From Dyadobacter linearis (lineage in GTDB: Bacteria > Bacteroidota > Bacteroidia > Cytophagales > Spirosomataceae): 64,000 nucleotides of DNA. This document shows positions 50,643 to 62,905 of the stretch, one piece after another. The stretch lies in contig NZ_CAJRAU010000002.1 of assembly GCF_907165045.1 (NCBI RefSeq), forward strand, positions 62,001 to 126,000, in the 5' to 3' direction. Made by a program: the position numbers and the translations under genes. The stretch's first letter is position 1, and each line of letters begins with the position of its first letter. A model generated the notes under the pieces. It did not search any database. It was given only the letters and a program-made list of their open reading frames with translations, and had not been told where the DNA came from.

Positions 50643-52574
50643 TTACAGCCAGTCAAACCCTTTCGCGTATTTCAATACCACCACAGCTAGCCCAGGGATT
50701 CGTAATGGAATAGAATGAACCCTGGAATGTTTTGGGATCGGGTAGCTTTCCTGTTCTTTGAGCTCTAATAGGTCAGACCCGCCGTATTTCTGGTTGTCTG
50801 TATTGAAGACTTCCTGATAGTACCCTGGTTTTGGAACGCCGATCCGATAGTTTGTTCTCACTACCGGCGTAAAGTTGGCCACAAAAATAAGGTCGTCTTC
50901 CGGATTGTTTCCTTTCCTGATCCAGCTGAAAACACTATTGGTGCTGTCTTGATTATCGATCCATTCAAAACCTTCCCAAGAAAAATTCTTCTCGTACAAG
51001 GCAGGCTGGGAAGCATAAAACTCGTTGAGGTCTTTTAACAGCAACTGTATTCCGTTGTGCGATGGATTCAGATTTTCATCCCAGTCCAGGCTGAAATCGT
51101 GGCGCCACTCGTGACGCTGCGCAAAGTCTGCTCCCATAAATAGCAACTTCGCACCCGGGTGGCCGAACATGTAACCGTACAAGGCTCTCAGATTTGCAAA
51201 CTGCTGCCAGTGATCGCCGGGCATTTTGTTAATCATCGAATGTTTTCCGTAGACCACCTCGTCGTGAGACAAAGGCAAAGTAAATTTTTCGGAGAACGCA
51301 TAATGCGTGCTGAATGCCAGCTGACCCTGGTGATGTGATCGATAAACAGGCTCTTTCTGGAAATAAGACAAGGTATCGTGCATCCAACCCATCATCCATT
51401 TCATATCGAAACCTAAACCACCATTTTGTGGGAGTTGCGTTACGCCGGGCCAGGCGGTAGATTCTTCCGCAACAGTAAACACATCGGGGAAATACTGGTG
51501 TACCGCCGTATTGAATTCCTTCAAAAAGTCAATCGCTTCAAGGTTTTCTCTTCCGCCATATTGATTAGGGATCCATTCACCCTCATTCCGAGAATAGTCC
51601 AGATACAGCATCGAGGCAACTGCGTCAACCCGGAGAGCGTCGATATGAAATTTGTCAAGCCAGTAAATAGCGTTTGAAATGAGGAATGCCTTTACCTCAT
51701 TTCTGCCATAATTAAAAATAAAGCTCTTCCAATCCGGATGAAAGCCTTTTCTCGGATCAGCGTGTTCATACAAATGCGTACCATCGAAATAGCCAAGCCC
51801 GTGTTCGTCAGTCGGGAAATGGGAGGGAACCCAGTCCAAAATGACGCCGATACCAGCCTGATGAAGCGCATCTACCAAGAACATAAAATCCTGTGGTGTA
51901 CCAAAACGGCTCGAAGGCGCAAAATACCCGGTAAGCTGATAACCCCACGACCCGTAAAACGGATGTTCCATAATCGGCATAAACTCCACGTGCGAGAATC
52001 CCATGTATTTGCAATACTCAGGTAGCTCTGCTGCGAGCTCACGATAGGTCAGAAAACGTCCCTCTTCTTCATGCGCACGGCGCCAGGAGCCGATATGGAC
52101 CTCGTAAACGGAAATAGGTTTTTCCAGAGGCGATCCTGATTTTCGATTGGATAACCACTCAGAATCTTTCCATTCATATTCCAGATCCCACACTACTGAA
52201 GCCGTGTGCGGCGGCGTTTCCCAATGTACAGCATAAGGATCGCCTTTTTCAACCTGGTGCCCGGAGTGGGAAGTGATGAAATATTTATAGTATTCACCCT
52301 TGCCCAATCCGGCAATAAAGCCTTCCCAGATTCCCGAACCGTCGCCGCGAACCGTCAGCGGGTTTTCCGTTCTATTCCAGCCGTTGAAATTACCAACCAC
52401 TGTCACGTCCTTTGCATTGGGAGCCCAAACCGAAAAATAGGTGCCGCGCTGTCCGTCGACCTCAGTAATGTGAGAGCCGAGCTTATTATAAACATGATAG
52501 TGTGTGCCGGCCCGGAACAAATTAACGTCAAAGTCGGATAACTTGGCAGACGAATTATTTTGCAAATCAGTCAT
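50643..52574 (-). CDS. glgB: 1,4-alpha-glucan branching enzyme
   Basis: A 643-residue GH13 enzyme that introduces alpha-1,6 branches into alpha-glucan. It has a CBM48 N-terminal domain (about 40-140: [21 protein letters not shown]) and a catalytic barrel with EVHIGSWRR near 158, nucleophile D317 in [11 protein letters not shown] and acid/base E370 in [19 protein letters not shown] carries the stabilising Asp. A C-terminal beta domain closes the protein. Length is normal for the shorter class that lacks the extra N1 module. It is the last gene of the glgE-treS-glgB operon, 10 bases after treS. Confidence 0.95.
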   Translation of the reverse strand: MTDLQNNSSAKLSDFDVNLFRAGTHYHVYNKLGSHITEVDGQRGTYFSVWAPNAKDVTVVGNFNGWNRTENPLTVRGDGSGIWEGFIAGLGKGEYYKYFITSHSGHQVEKGDPYAVHWETPPHTASVVWDLEYEWKDSEWLSNRKSGSPLEKPISVYEVHIGSWRRAHEEEGRFLTYRELAAELPEYCKYMGFSHVEFMPIMEHPFYGSWGYQLTGYFAPSSRFGTPQDFMFLVDALHQAGIGVILDWVPSHFPTDEHGLGYFDGTHLYEHADPRKGFHPDWKSFIFNYGRNEVKAFLISNAIYWLDKFHIDALRVDAVASMLYLDYSRNEGEWIPNQYGGRENLEAIDFLKEFNTAVHQYFPDVFTVAEESTAWPGVTQLPQNGGLGFDMKWMMGWMHDTLSYFQKEPVYRSHHQGQLAFSTHYAFSEKFTLPLSHDEVVYGKHSMINKMPGDHWQQFANLRALYGYMFGHPGAKLLFMGADFAQRHEWRHDFSLDWDENLNPSHNGIQLLLKDLNEFYASQPALYEKNFSWEGFEWIDNQDSTNSVFSWIRKGNNPEDDLIFVANFTPVVRTNYRIGVPKPGYYQEVFNTDNQKYGGSDLLELKEQESYPIPKHSRVHSIPLRIPGLAVVVLKYAKGFDWL

Positions 52575-52584
52575 AATAGCCTGG

Positions 52585-55500
52585 TTAAGCGTTCACCGCT
52601 TCGTTTTTTTTGATTATCGATTTAATTCCTCGTAGTGGCACCATAACCCACGATGGGCGATTATTCACTTCATAATTCAGCTCGTAAATAGCTTTTTGAA
52701 GCAGGAAAGTCTGCATCAGAACATCCAGGTCCTCTTTTTTCTGAGGCACGATCGGGTTCTCTTTCACAGTTTCCAGATAGGCTTTCATGAATATGCCGCT
52801 CATGTAGTGATACCATTGCTCTACGTAGGGCAGCAGCTTGGCGATATCTTCCGTTCTCACCTGATTATCAAGGTAAAGACTTCCGTAAGCAGCATAATGG
52901 AACGACCGCAGCATTCCTGCTACATCCCTGAGCGCAGATCTTTTGAGTCTCCGCTCGCTATAACTCCTCGCCGGTTCACCCTCAAAATCAAGAATCACAA
53001 AATCCTTTCCGGTAAACAGTACTTGACCCAAGTGGTAGTCACCGTGAATCCGGATCTTAGATGTATCAATTTTTCGTGAATATACCTTCTTCAATTCCGT
53101 CAGGATCTCTTCTTTCATTTGAAGCACTTCCTCAGCTTCGTGCTTCACCTCCGGCGTCAGCTTTTTCATGTTGCGGTTCAAACTCTGGAATGCAACCCTG
53201 ACAAGCGACTGTAAAGAAGAATATACAGACCGCTGGTAATGCAGTGAGAAATCCTCCGGTTTAAAATCATCTGACTCCTTTTCAGAGGCTAGGGCTAAGT
53301 GCATTTCACCCGTACGAATACCCAACAAGGAAACTTGCTCTGCGACAGACACATCAAGCAAATCCCTGAAAGTTTCCGGAATATCTTCATAACCAATCGG
53401 TTCTGTCAATGTTCCTTTAAGCTCGGGAAGTTCGATCTCGCCGCCCAAAAGGATCTTTTCATTGAAGCTGTCAAGTCGGTCGAGCATATTCGCCCAGGCG
53501 TCGGTGCTGTTATTCACCATTTCCTGCATCATACCGAGCACCATAGAATCGTTTTTATACTTCCATTCCACCGCCCCGACAAATGCAGGTATATTCTTGA
53601 AGTGGGCTTTGTGAGTAAGGAAGTGCGTGATCTCCATATCCGGATTAATCGCCCGGTCGACTTTGCGGTACAATTTGAAGAAGTACTTTCCATCGTAATT
53701 AATGGAAGTATTGCTCTGCTCACCAGACAATACCTTCGGCTTAATCTTTTCTGTAGTCTTGATATGCGTTTCAAGATCGCTGTTTCCGGTAAAATGAATC
53801 TCGCTGTTTTTTGCAGGTAACTTTTCACCCGATCCCATGTTGACAATCAAAGCCTGCTGCAACTCGAAACCATAAATCGCATCGAACAAAACCCCTTCTT
53901 CTTCACCCTTGATCTTAATACGGGATATAACAGCCTGCGGGCAGTCTTCTCTTACCCTGTTTGAAAATGGTTCTTTACCATAGGCAAGTGGCAGCTGATA
54001 TATCTCATTCACATCGTTTTGGTAAGAAGCTTCCAGCAGGAAAATATAAGCTGGTGGGTTGCTGCCCAGCGGGATAGTCGCGTGACTTATCACTTTAATG
54101 CTGTCCAGTCCCTTGCCCTTTCCGCCAAACCACCTCATTTTCATCAGGTAAGCGGGCAAAAGCTTGTTTTCAAGCTGCTCGATCGCTCTTTGATCCAGCA
54201 GATCCTTCCATTTGTCCAGTTGCAAAAGCGGAAGTTCCTGGTTATCGTCAATTTCCGGATGCGTTTTTTCCAATGCGAAACACTGACAAGCATACGCTTC
54301 CAGAGTGAAGAAATAAGGTGTGTTATCTTTCACCGAAGGAAATTTATTTTTACTGTAAATTTCCACAGGCTGATAACCTTTATACTGATCCAGATCCAGC
54401 TCGACGGGTTGCGGGAACCTGGAAAGGTTGGCGATCACCAGCATAGTTTCGTCCTGAAACGTACGTGTGAATGCAAGTACCTTCGAGTTTTCCGAGTTCA
54501 GGAAGTGAATATCGCCGCGGCTGAATGCAGCGTATTTTTTCCTTGTATTAATCGCCCGTTTCATCCACCAAAGCAGCGACGAAGAATTTCGGGACTGCAA
54601 TTCTACGTTGATCGACTCGTAATGATATTGCGGATCAAGAATAAGTGGTAGATAAAGCTGCTGTGGATTCGCCTGTGAAAAACCTGCATTGCGATCAGGG
54701 CTCCATTGCATTGGTGTCCTGACCCCGTCACGGTCACCCAGATAGAAATTATCTCCCATTCCGATTTCATCCCCGTAATAAATAATAGGGGTTCCCGGGA
54801 AAGTGAATAGCAGGGAGTTCAGCAACTCTATTTTCTTCCGGTTGTTTTCCATCAAAGGAGCCAGCCGGTGCCTGATTCCGAGATTAATCCGCGCTTTGGG
54901 ATCTTTCACGTAGGCTTTGTACATATAGTCCCGCTCCTCGTCAGTTACCATTTCAAGCGTCAGCTCGTCGTGGTTTCTCAGGAAAATACCCCACTGACAG
55001 TTATCCGGAATAGCAGGAGTTTGGTCAAAAATATCCGTAATAGGATACCTGTCCTCCATTTGCAGCGACATAAACATCCGCGGCATGATCGGGAAGTGAT
55101 AGTTCATCTGACATTCATCCCCATCACCAAAATATGCAGCCGAATCCTCAGGCCACATATTCGCCTCCGCAAGCAGCAAAGTGCCCGGGTAGCGCTGGTC
55201 GACGTGCTTCCTCAGTTTTTTCAGGAATGCGTGGGTCTCGGGAAGGTTTTCACAGTTAGTACCATCTCTCTCAAAAAGATAAGGTACCGCGTCCAGCCTG
55301 AAACCGTCGACACCCATTTTACACCAAAAATTGATGATTTTGAATATCTCTTCCTGAACCTGCAAATTGTCAAAATTCAAATCGGGCTGGTGGTGGAAGA
55401 AGCGGTGCCAGTAATATTGTTCGGCAACACTGTCCCAGGTCCAGTTTGATTTTTCATAATCCTGGAAAATGATCCTGGCATCTTTAAACTGCTTCGGATC

Positions 55501-55920
55501 GTCCGTCCACACGTAGTAATTACGGTGTGCAGAACCTTTGGGTGCTTTCCGCGCGCGCTGAAACCACGGATGCTGGTCGGAAGTGTGGTTAATTACCAGC
55601 TCGGTAATTACTTTTAAACCACGCTTATGCGCCTCTTTCAGAAATGCCTTAAACTCGGCAATATCCCCGTAAGAAGGGTTAATAGTGTAATAATCAGCGA
55701 TATCGTAACCATCGTCTCGAAGCGGCGAGGGGTAAAAAGGCAGCAGCCAGATTGCCGTCACGCCGAGATCCTGAAGGTAATCAAGTTGTTCCATCAAACC
55801 CTTGAAATCACCGATACCGTCACAATTCCCGTCTTTAAATGCTTTTATATGTAGCTCGTAAATAATCGCATCCTTATACCAATGCAAATTCTTTTCAAGT
55901 ATTCCGTTCTTATATTCCAT
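52585..55920 (-). CDS. treS: Trehalose synthase (maltose alpha-D-glucosyltransferase) fused to maltokinase
   Basis: A 1,111-residue two-function enzyme. Residues 1-560 are a GH13 trehalose synthase: [21 protein letters not shown] near 19, nucleophile D210 in [10 protein letters not shown], acid/base E252 in LLAEANMW, and [11 protein letters not shown] near 315 with the third acid. Residues about 575-1105 are a maltokinase (Mak) of the aminoglycoside-phosphotransferase fold: [13 protein letters not shown] near 985 with the catalytic Asp and VILDFEGEP near 1005 with the metal-binding Asp. Together they turn trehalose to maltose and maltose to maltose 1-phosphate, the substrate of GlgE. It sits between glgE (6-base gap) and glgB (10-base gap). 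Confidence 0.95.
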   Translation of the reverse strand: MEYKNGILEKNLHWYKDAIIYELHIKAFKDGNCDGIGDFKGLMEQLDYLQDLGVTAIWLLPFYPSPLRDDGYDIADYYTINPSYGDIAEFKAFLKEAHKRGLKVITELVINHTSDQHPWFQRARKAPKGSAHRNYYVWTDDPKQFKDARIIFQDYEKSNWTWDSVAEQYYWHRFFHHQPDLNFDNLQVQEEIFKIINFWCKMGVDGFRLDAVPYLFERDGTNCENLPETHAFLKKLRKHVDQRYPGTLLLAEANMWPEDSAAYFGDGDECQMNYHFPIMPRMFMSLQMEDRYPITDIFDQTPAIPDNCQWGIFLRNHDELTLEMVTDEERDYMYKAYVKDPKARINLGIRHRLAPLMENNRKKIELLNSLLFTFPGTPIIYYGDEIGMGDNFYLGDRDGVRTPMQWSPDRNAGFSQANPQQLYLPLILDPQYHYESINVELQSRNSSSLLWWMKRAINTRKKYAAFSRGDIHFLNSENSKVLAFTRTFQDETMLVIANLSRFPQPVELDLDQYKGYQPVEIYSKNKFPSVKDNTPYFFTLEAYACQCFALEKTHPEIDDNQELPLLQLDKWKDLLDQRAIEQLENKLLPAYLMKMRWFGGKGKGLDSIKVISHATIPLGSNPPAYIFLLEASYQNDVNEIYQLPLAYGKEPFSNRVREDCPQAVISRIKIKGEEEGVLFDAIYGFELQQALIVNMGSGEKLPAKNSEIHFTGNSDLETHIKTTEKIKPKVLSGEQSNTSINYDGKYFFKLYRKVDRAINPDMEITHFLTHKAHFKNIPAFVGAVEWKYKNDSMVLGMMQEMVNNSTDAWANMLDRLDSFNEKILLGGEIELPELKGTLTEPIGYEDIPETFRDLLDVSVAEQVSLLGIRTGEMHLALASEKESDDFKPEDFSLHYQRSVYSSLQSLVRVAFQSLNRNMKKLTPEVKHEAEEVLQMKEEILTELKKVYSRKIDTSKIRIHGDYHLGQVLFTGKDFVILDFEGEPARSYSERRLKRSALRDVAGMLRSFHYAAYGSLYLDNQVRTEDIAKLLPYVEQWYHYMSGIFMKAYLETVKENPIVPQKKEDLDVLMQTFLLQKAIYELNYEVNNRPSWVMVPLRGIKSIIKKNEAVNA

Positions 55921-55926
55921 GGTATC

Positions 55927-57885
55927 TCAATTGAGTGTTTCTATTTTGAAAATATGCGCCGGCATTTCGTAAGGATTCAACTGAACAAAATTGTATTCTC
56001 CCTGCCAGTAGTATTTTTCACCACTAAGCACATCACTAACCGCATAAGGCTGGTCGTAACGAATACCCAAAAGGTGCAGCGGAACCTTGATATGCGCGCC
56101 CTGGGTATTGAAATAATCGAGATTGACGACGATCAGCAGTGCATTGTTTTGTGCGGGATCAGACTTTAAATAGCACATTACCATATCATTGTCAGTTTCT
56201 GCAATTTCTATATTCCAGGTCGTTTGCAGCGCAGTATTCTGCTTTCTGATGGTATTGATCCGGGTTATGATCTCCCTGGTGCGGCTGTAACGATCCCAAT
56301 CCCATTGCTTGATCTCATACTTTTCATTATCCGTGTACTCTTCTTTTCCGGGATGCGGCGTGTTGACTCCATATTCGTAAACTGGTCCGTATAGCCCATA
56401 GTTGGAAGAAAGTGTAGCTGCCAGGATAAGTCGGGTGATATGCGCATTTTCTCCACCCTCGACAAGGTGATGGGGGAGAATGTCTGGGGTATTAGGCCAG
56501 AAGTTGGGACGGAAATAGTACTGCTGATCTGTCTTGGTCAGCTCGTTCATGTATTGTTCCAGCTCCCATTTACTGTTACGCCACGTAAAGTAGGTATAAG
56601 ATTGGTTGAAGCCGATCTTGCCAAGTCGCTCCATGACCCTGGGTCGAGTAAATGCCTCAGCCAGAAACAATACCTGCGGGTGTGATTTGCGAACTTCGCC
56701 GATCAGCCACTGCCAGAAACCGAATGCTTTGGTATGCGGGTTATCGATCCGGAACACATTCACGCCTTTTTCGATCCAGAAGTCGATCACACTTTTCAAC
56801 TCCTGCCACATATTCTCCCAATCCTGGGTCTCAAAGTCAAACGGTAGAATATCTTCGTAACGTTTCGGCGGATTCTCCGCATATTGTACCGTACCGTCGG
56901 GCCGCCATTTAAACCACTGGGGATGTTCTTTCACATAAGGATGATCGGGCGCACATTGATAGGCAATGTCCATTGCGACTTCAATATCCAGCTTTTTCGC
57001 ATTCTCAACCAACTCAACAAAGTCCTCGATCGTACCTAGTTCCGGGTGTACCGCTTTGTGTCCGCCCAGCCTGTTACCGATTGCCCAGGGTGAACCGGGA
57101 TCGGTGTCAGATGGAGTAAGTGAGTTATTCTTTCCCTTCCTTTTCATTTCTCCAATTGGGTGAATAGGAGGAAAGTACAGGATATCGAAACCCATTTTGG
57201 CAACTTTTGGAAGCAAGTTGATCACGTCCCTGAAAGTACCGTGCTGACCTGGCTGGCTGGAAGCTGATCGCGGGAACAGCTCGTACCAACTGCTGAATGC
57301 CGCCTTTTTCCGCTCTATTTCAAGCTCAAAAGTATGGTCAAAAACGGTAGTACGATCGGTGTAGCGGATTGTAGAAACTGTGTTGGCAACGTCATCGCTA
57401 ATCGCCAGATCAACAGCCCACTGCGGGTCAGTAGCTGTGATGAGAGAATCGGCCGAGCCTGCAAGTAGAGACGCGTTTTCACCACTTGTCAAACCGGCAG
57501 CTTCCCGCAAAATCTCAGCCCCTATTTTAAGTTCGACTGCAATATCCTGGCCGGCCTCGAATTTTTTTACCAAACCCTTTTTCCAGGTAGTAAAATGGTC
57601 GACCCAGCCTGTAAACCGGTATTCGTATAGCCCGATCTTGTCCGGGGTCCAACGAGCTTCCCAGCGGTCGTTTATAATAAACTGCATGGGGATTTGCTCC
57701 CAGAACTGGTCAGATTCGTATTTGTAGATTACGCTTGCGGCCACTGAATCATGGCCATCTCCGAAGATATCAGCCGAAAAAACGATACTTTCTCCAATAG
57801 CTCTTCTCGCCGGAAGCCTGCCTTCTTCAACTTGGGGACCAACATTGGTGATTATCACCCGTTTCCTTCCGTCCTTGTTGCTCAT
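55927..57885 (-). CDS. glgE: Alpha-1,4-glucan:maltose-1-phosphate maltosyltransferase
   Basis: A 652-residue GH13_3 enzyme that adds maltosyl units from maltose 1-phosphate to alpha-1,4-glucan chains. It has an N-terminal beta domain (about 1-120), a helical insert (about 120-190) and a GH13 core with LYFPPIHPIGEMKRKGKNNS near 236. The nucleophile is D381 in FRIDNPHT and the acid/base is E410 in FLAEAFTRP. A conserved GPVYEYG segment is near 510. Length matches the family (about 650-700). It is the first gene of the operon, so flux from TreS-Mak to GlgE to GlgB is encoded in one transcript. Confidence 0.95.
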   Translation of the reverse strand: MSNKDGRKRVIITNVGPQVEEGRLPARRAIGESIVFSADIFGDGHDSVAASVIYKYESDQFWEQIPMQFIINDRWEARWTPDKIGLYEYRFTGWVDHFTTWKKGLVKKFEAGQDIAVELKIGAEILREAAGLTSGENASLLAGSADSLITATDPQWAVDLAISDDVANTVSTIRYTDRTTVFDHTFELEIERKKAAFSSWYELFPRSASSQPGQHGTFRDVINLLPKVAKMGFDILYFPPIHPIGEMKRKGKNNSLTPSDTDPGSPWAIGNRLGGHKAVHPELGTIEDFVELVENAKKLDIEVAMDIAYQCAPDHPYVKEHPQWFKWRPDGTVQYAENPPKRYEDILPFDFETQDWENMWQELKSVIDFWIEKGVNVFRIDNPHTKAFGFWQWLIGEVRKSHPQVLFLAEAFTRPRVMERLGKIGFNQSYTYFTWRNSKWELEQYMNELTKTDQQYYFRPNFWPNTPDILPHHLVEGGENAHITRLILAATLSSNYGLYGPVYEYGVNTPHPGKEEYTDNEKYEIKQWDWDRYSRTREIITRINTIRKQNTALQTTWNIEIAETDNDMVMCYLKSDPAQNNALLIVVNLDYFNTQGAHIKVPLHLLGIRYDQPYAVSDVLSGEKYYWQGEYNFVQLNPYEMPAHIFKIETLN

Positions 57886-58046
57886 CGATCAGATTTTTAG
57901 TTTTCCACTTGGTTGAATGGCAAAACTAGCAATCAAAATCATGCCTGCAGAACAAATTTACTGCGGATGCAATCGACCTGTGCGTTTCTTACGTTCAGTT
58001 TTTTAACAAGTATTGAAAGGAATTGAAATTCGGGCAGAAGTAGCGT

Positions 58047-61000
58047 TTACCGGGTTTCGTTTTCGGTAGAAATGGTATTTCTAAGATGATAAACCCTTTC
58101 GAGCGCAGTTTTTATTTCCTCATAACGCAGCGGCTTGGCTAGATAATCATCCATACCTGCACCAATGCATATTTCCCTGTCTTCCTGCATCGCATTGGCT
58201 GTCATCGCGATAATAAGCGGCTGGCGTCCGGAGAGTTGGCGGATGCGGCCGGTAGCTTCCAAACCGTCCATTTCAGGCATTTGAACATCCATGAAGACAA
58301 CGTCATACTCCGATTTTGAAGCTTCCGCAAGCGCCTCTTTGCCGTTTCGGGCTACTCTCGGGGCGTAACCCATTTTGGAAAGTACTTTCACAAACAGCTT
58401 TTCATTGATCACATTATCCTCTGCGATCAGGATTTCAAGAGGAAACTGTTCGGCAAATGCGGCTGACAAGAGATTTTTCTCAGCGGCAACCTTTCTATCA
58501 GGCATAACCTGTTGCCGCGAAAGTTCCTTTTTTACAACCTCGCCGAGTTTTTGGTTTTTCACCGGTTTGGTCAGGATCGAGCAGAATATGCCCGGATAGT
58601 TTTTCCGTGTTTCGTCTCCCACGGAAGTAAGCAGCACCACGGGAATTTCACCAAACTGTTCTTTAATGATTGTTGCCAGCTGCACACCGGTCATTTCCGG
58701 CATGTTCTGGTCCGTGATCACCAGCTCGATTTTATGATCCGCTTTGAGGATATTCAACGCTTCTGCCCCGGAAGAAGCCAGGATCGGAGATAGCTTCCAG
58801 TATTTGAGTTGTGATTCAATAATGCGCAGGTTGGTTTTGTTATCGTCAACAATGAGAACCTGTTTACCGTCGATTTCTGCACCAATTGTTGCCGTATTCG
58901 CCTGGGGCAGGGCGGTGCCGGCCTCTGTTTTAATAGTAAAGTAAAAGCTGGTGCCTTTGCCCGGTTCACTTTCTGCATAAATACTTCCGCCCATTAGTTG
59001 CACCAGCCGCTGACTGATCACCAACCCCAGCCCCGTTCCGCCGTATTTCCTGCTGTGAGAAGAATCCACCTGCGAGAATGCCCTAAAAAGCAGGTCGAGC
59101 TTGTCGGCCGCGATACCAATCCCGGTATCCTGGACCTGAAATGTCAGTTCAATATCGTTTCCGCTGTTCAATTTTCTCTGACTTACCTGCACCAAAATCT
59201 CGCCTTCGTGGGTAAACTTAATTGCGTTGCTCACCAGATTGATCAATATCTGCCGCAGCCGCAGATTGTCCCCGATAATCTGAGGCGGCACATCCGGGTC
59301 GATCTGATACACGAGGTCAAGTCCGAGGTCGGCCGCTTTTCTTGCAAAAATATCCAGCACTTCCTCGATGCATTCAAGCAGATTGAAGTTCTTACTTTCC
59401 AGCTCCATATTCCCGGACTCGATCTTCGAGAAGTCCAGCACGTCGTTGATCACAGTCAATAACCCGTCGCCACAGCCGATGATCGTCTCGGTATATTCCG
59501 CCTGCTCCTCGCTCATTTCGGTTTGTGAAAGCAGAAGTGCCATTCCCAGGATCCCGTTCATTGGTGTCCTGATTTCGTGGCTCATTGTAGCCAGGAACAC
59601 GCTTTTTGCCTGATTGGCCTTTTCTGCCTCTTCGCGGGCCTGGTGTTCAAGAATGTGTTTTTGATGTAAACTTTCATTCAGCACGCGCAGGTCGGCCGCC
59701 TGTTTTTCAAGCGCCTGTTTCTGCCGCACCACTTCCTTCGTCCGCTGGAAGACCTTCCGCTGCAAAACCTGTTTTTGATTTTGAATAACACGGACCCTCC
59801 CGCGGTATAGCAGATACACAGCCGCCGCGACCAGCAATACCATCAGTGCCCTGAACCACCACGTTTGCCAGAAAGGCGGGACGATCCGCAGCAGTACCGA
59901 TGTGCCCGTTTCATTCCAGATCCCGTCGTTATTAGCCGCCTTCACGCGAAAACGGTATTTCCCCGGATCGAGATTGGTATAAGTAGCTTTTCTGTTCGTG
60001 CCCGAATAGATCCAGTCTTTGTCAAACCCTTCCAGCTTGTAAGCGTATTTATTCTTTCTCGTCAGCGTGTAATTCAGTGCGGAGAATTCGAATGAAAGCA
60101 TCAGGTCATCGTAGGAAACCGTAATCTCGCGCGTCTGCGTAATATGTTTTTGAAGTGGAGACTCGCCGCCGACCCGGACAGATTCATTGAAGATCTGAAA
60201 ATCTGTAATAAAAACGGGGGGTATAAATGTATTGTAGCGAATGCTGTCCGGGTGAAAAATGTTGAGCCCGTTTTGTCCCCCAAAATACATCCTGCCGTTC
60301 TGATCTTCGTAAGCGGCCATTCTATTAAATGAAGTACCCTGCAAACCGTCGCTGATATCGAAGTTGCGGAAAGATTTCGAAGCCGGGTCGAATCTCGACA
60401 AGCCGTTATTGGTACTGATCCAGAGCAGCCCGTGCGAATCTTCGAGAATCCCCCAGATCAGATCATTCGGCAGTCCGTCCTTTTGCCGGTAGCAGGTGAA
60501 AGTCTGGTTTCTTTTGTCAAAAAGATTGATACCTCCATTCGTACCCAGCCACAAGTTGCCTTTGCTATCTTCAAATATACAGTTCACCAGATTGTTGCTG
60601 ATCGATCTGCTATTGGCAGGATCATGCGTGAAACGGATAAATGCATTCGCTTTTTCGTCAAAAAGATTTAATCCTCCGCCTTCTGTGCCGATCCAAAGCT
60701 TGCCGCTGCGATCAATATACAAAGCCAGCACGCTGCTGCTGCTGATGCTCCTGGGATTTCCCGGGTCGTTGAGGTAACTGATATACGAATGGGTATTCTT
60801 ATCATACCGGAGCAAGCCCTGCGAGCTGGCTATCCAAATATATCCTTTCCGGTCGTCGACGAGCGAATGAATGTTGACGGGGATGATCCTCGCTATTTCC
60901 GGATCGCGGTTCAGGTTGAGGAACCGGTTGCCAGGCCGGTCGAAAATACTCAGGCCGCCTTTGTAATTGCCGACCCAGATTTTCCGGTCGGCATCCTCAT

Positions 61001-62273
61001 ACAATGCTGTTATAAAATTGCTCGCAACAGAAAATGGCTGGCCTGGCTGGTGTGCGTAGTATTCAAAGCTGCCCGTTTTCGGATCCATGACATTAATGCC
61101 GCCCCCGTCTGTGCCCAGCCAGATTTTGCCCGTGTAATCCTGCATTACACTCAGCACATTGTCATTGGTCAGTCCCTTCGAGGCAACCGTACTACTGCGG
61201 AAGCGGTTGAATTTGAGCGGCTCGTAATCCATGATATTCAATCCGCCCGCAAAAGTGCCCACCCACATCGTACCCACAGGATCACAGAAAATCGAATAGA
61301 TAGAACCATTGTTAAGCCCGTTCGGATCCAGCTTGTTAAACTCGTATCTGATAAAGCGCCCGTCTTTTTCGAGGATATTGATCCCGCCGTTCCGCGTCCC
61401 GATCCACAACCTTCCGCTTTTATCCTCGGCAAATGACAATATATCGTCGTGGGAAATACTGGCTGGATTGGAGGGTTTGTTACGGAAAGATCTGAATGTA
61501 CCATTGGCGCGGTTCATCAGGTTTACTCCGCCGCCCTCCGTGGCGACCCACAAGTTCTTCTGCCGATCCTCATAAATGCTGTTAATCTCGTTTTTGCTAA
61601 GTGAGGCAGGATTTGCAGGATCGTGAATAAAACGGGTGAACGTATTGGTTGAAGGATTGAACCTGTTAATACCGGTAGAGCGTGTAGCGACCCAGATCTC
61701 ACCCTTGTGATCGATCATGACATCCTTAATAAAGTCGTCGTTCAGACTCGCAGCATTGCCGGGATCGTTTCGGTAGCTTTTGAAAGTTCTCTTTTTATTG
61801 TCAAAAAAGTTGAGGCCGCCTCCCGAAGTGCCGATCCAGAAATCACCTGCAGCATTCTGTACGATCGATGTGATCTTGTTGCTGCTGATACTTTTACTTT
61901 TTCGCGGGTCGTGCTGGTAATTGGTAAAGCGGTCGGTTTCAAAGTTATATAAACTAATGCCACCGTCCTGTGTGCCTACCCAAAGGCGCCCCTGCCTGTC
62001 CTCAAACAAGGTGGTGACATAGCTTTGCGCGATACTTCCGGCATCCTCCGGGTCGTGACGGTATACGGTAAACTTGTAGCCATCGTACCTGTTGAGTCCA
62101 TCCTGCGTACTAAACCACATAAAGCCACGCCGGTCCATCAGGATATCCGTCACGTTATTCTGCGAAAGACCCTGATTGGTAGTAATATGCCGGAACGCAC
62201 GTTGGATTTTCTGGGCACTTGCGCTATGAAAGAACAATAGTAAAGCAAGGCACAATCGGAGATGTAGTTTCAT
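58047..62273 (-). CDS. Hybrid propeller sensor kinase with two receiver domains, no DNA-binding output
   Basis: A 1,408-residue membrane sensor with a signal peptide ending near ASA|QKI. The periplasmic propeller has about 14 blades (25-660, with repeated [24 protein letters not shown] motifs), then a Y_Y_Y domain (about 700-770). A membrane helix lies near 785-805, followed by a coiled coil (about 815-880) and a HisKA domain with H near 897 in [11 protein letters not shown]. The HATPase domain (about 1000-1115) has [11 protein letters not shown] and GTGLGLVIS. There are two receivers: VLIVDDN near 1137 (D in [10 protein letters not shown] near 1187) and ILIAEDN near 1281 (D in [12 protein letters not shown] near 1328). 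Many Bacteroidota hybrids of this type end in an AraC-type HTH; this one ends after the second receiver. It lies between the glgE operon and treY. Confidence 0.93.
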   Translation of the reverse strand: MKLHLRLCLALLLFFHSASAQKIQRAFRHITTNQGLSQNNVTDILMDRRGFMWFSTQDGLNRYDGYKFTVYRHDPEDAGSIAQSYVTTLFEDRQGRLWVGTQDGGISLYNFETDRFTNYQHDPRKSKSISSNKITSIVQNAAGDFWIGTSGGGLNFFDNKKRTFKSYRNDPGNAASLNDDFIKDVMIDHKGEIWVATRSTGINRFNPSTNTFTRFIHDPANPASLSKNEINSIYEDRQKNLWVATEGGGVNLMNRANGTFRSFRNKPSNPASISHDDILSFAEDKSGRLWIGTRNGGINILEKDGRFIRYEFNKLDPNGLNNGSIYSIFCDPVGTMWVGTFAGGLNIMDYEPLKFNRFRSSTVASKGLTNDNVLSVMQDYTGKIWLGTDGGGINVMDPKTGSFEYYAHQPGQPFSVASNFITALYEDADRKIWVGNYKGGLSIFDRPGNRFLNLNRDPEIARIIPVNIHSLVDDRKGYIWIASSQGLLRYDKNTHSYISYLNDPGNPRSISSSSVLALYIDRSGKLWIGTEGGGLNLFDEKANAFIRFTHDPANSRSISNNLVNCIFEDSKGNLWLGTNGGINLFDKRNQTFTCYRQKDGLPNDLIWGILEDSHGLLWISTNNGLSRFDPASKSFRNFDISDGLQGTSFNRMAAYEDQNGRMYFGGQNGLNIFHPDSIRYNTFIPPVFITDFQIFNESVRVGGESPLQKHITQTREITVSYDDLMLSFEFSALNYTLTRKNKYAYKLEGFDKDWIYSGTNRKATYTNLDPGKYRFRVKAANNDGIWNETGTSVLLRIVPPFWQTWWFRALMVLLVAAAVYLLYRGRVRVIQNQKQVLQRKVFQRTKEVVRQKQALEKQAADLRVLNESLHQKHILEHQAREEAEKANQAKSVFLATMSHEIRTPMNGILGMALLLSQTEMSEEQAEYTETIIGCGDGLLTVINDVLDFSKIESGNMELESKNFNLLECIEEVLDIFARKAADLGLDLVYQIDPDVPPQIIGDNLRLRQILINLVSNAIKFTHEGEILVQVSQRKLNSGNDIELTFQVQDTGIGIAADKLDLLFRAFSQVDSSHSRKYGGTGLGLVISQRLVQLMGGSIYAESEPGKGTSFYFTIKTEAGTALPQANTATIGAEIDGKQVLIVDDNKTNLRIIESQLKYWKLSPILASSGAEALNILKADHKIELVITDQNMPEMTGVQLATIIKEQFGEIPVVLLTSVGDETRKNYPGIFCSILTKPVKNQKLGEVVKKELSRQQVMPDRKVAAEKNLLSAAFAEQFPLEILIAEDNVINEKLFVKVLSKMGYAPRVARNGKEALAEASKSEYDVVFMDVQMPEMDGLEATGRIRQLSGRQPLIIAMTANAMQEDREICIGAGMDDYLAKPLRYEEIKTALERVYHLRNTISTENETR

Positions 62274-62465
62274 CGATTAGTCAGCTCCGATGTGAAATTT
62301 GACTCAACATTTTTAATAATTTGAGGGATTTAAGAATTAAATATGTTAAGTTTTGGAAACTAATTCGACAAAGATATTTTAAATGTATAAAAAAAATCTG
62401 TCTTTTATTATTAGAATACCTAACATTCGCCCGGCAGTTACGTCATCGTCTCCTGCCTCCACTCA

Positions 62466-62849
62466 ATGGAATTTATCATTATAGATGATAGTGTATTCGA
62501 CCTGTTCACGCAGGAAAAACTGCTCTTACGGAGTGGGCTGGCGAGTCACGTGCTGGCTTTTGCCTCGCCGGTAGAAGCGATTGAATATCTCAACCGGCAA
62601 ACGGTTCAGATTCCATTGACCGTCATCCTGCTTGATCTTCAAATGCCCGAAATGAATGGATTTGAATTTGCCATGCAATATGGGCTGATCGACGAGGATA
62701 TCCGCGAGCGTATCCAGCTTTTCATGATCTCCTCCACGGTTGATGCAAATGACTTGGTCCTGGCGGAAAATGATCCATTTATCATCAGGCTGCTTCCAAA
62801 ACCTCTGGACATTCCTTTCCTAAAAAAGCTCCTGGCAGAACAGGACTGA
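62466..62849 (+). CDS. Single-domain response regulator
   Basis: A 127-residue receiver domain with no output module. Acidic pocket D7/D8 (FIIIDDS-type, here IIIDDSVFD), phospho-acceptor Asp in VILLDLQMPEMNGFEF near 58, Thr/Ser in FMISSTVDAND near 85 and Lys in RLLPKPLDIP near 112 are all present. Such proteins often relay phosphate between a hybrid kinase and another partner or act by protein contact. It is divergent from the hybrid kinase gene and 56 bases ahead of treY on the same strand, which suggests that it belongs to the trehalose/glucan locus. Confidence 0.9.
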   Translation: MEFIIIDDSVFDLFTQEKLLLRSGLASHVLAFASPVEAIEYLNRQTVQIPLTVILLDLQMPEMNGFEFAMQYGLIDEDIRERIQLFMISSTVDANDLVLAENDPFIIRLLPKPLDIPFLKKLLAEQD

Positions 62850-62905
62850 ATACGCGGCTGGCATAATATTTAGAGTGCAGGTTTTCAGAAAACCAATAGC
62901 CAGAT

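Noticed and set aside
54019..54651. 210-codon antisense ORF inside treS
   Set aside because: It is fully covered by a well-conserved enzyme on the opposite strand and has no features of its own.
60789..61436. Long antisense ORF inside the hybrid kinase gene
   Set aside because: It is the mirror of a propeller region that is clearly coding on the other strand; the translated sequence resembles no family.
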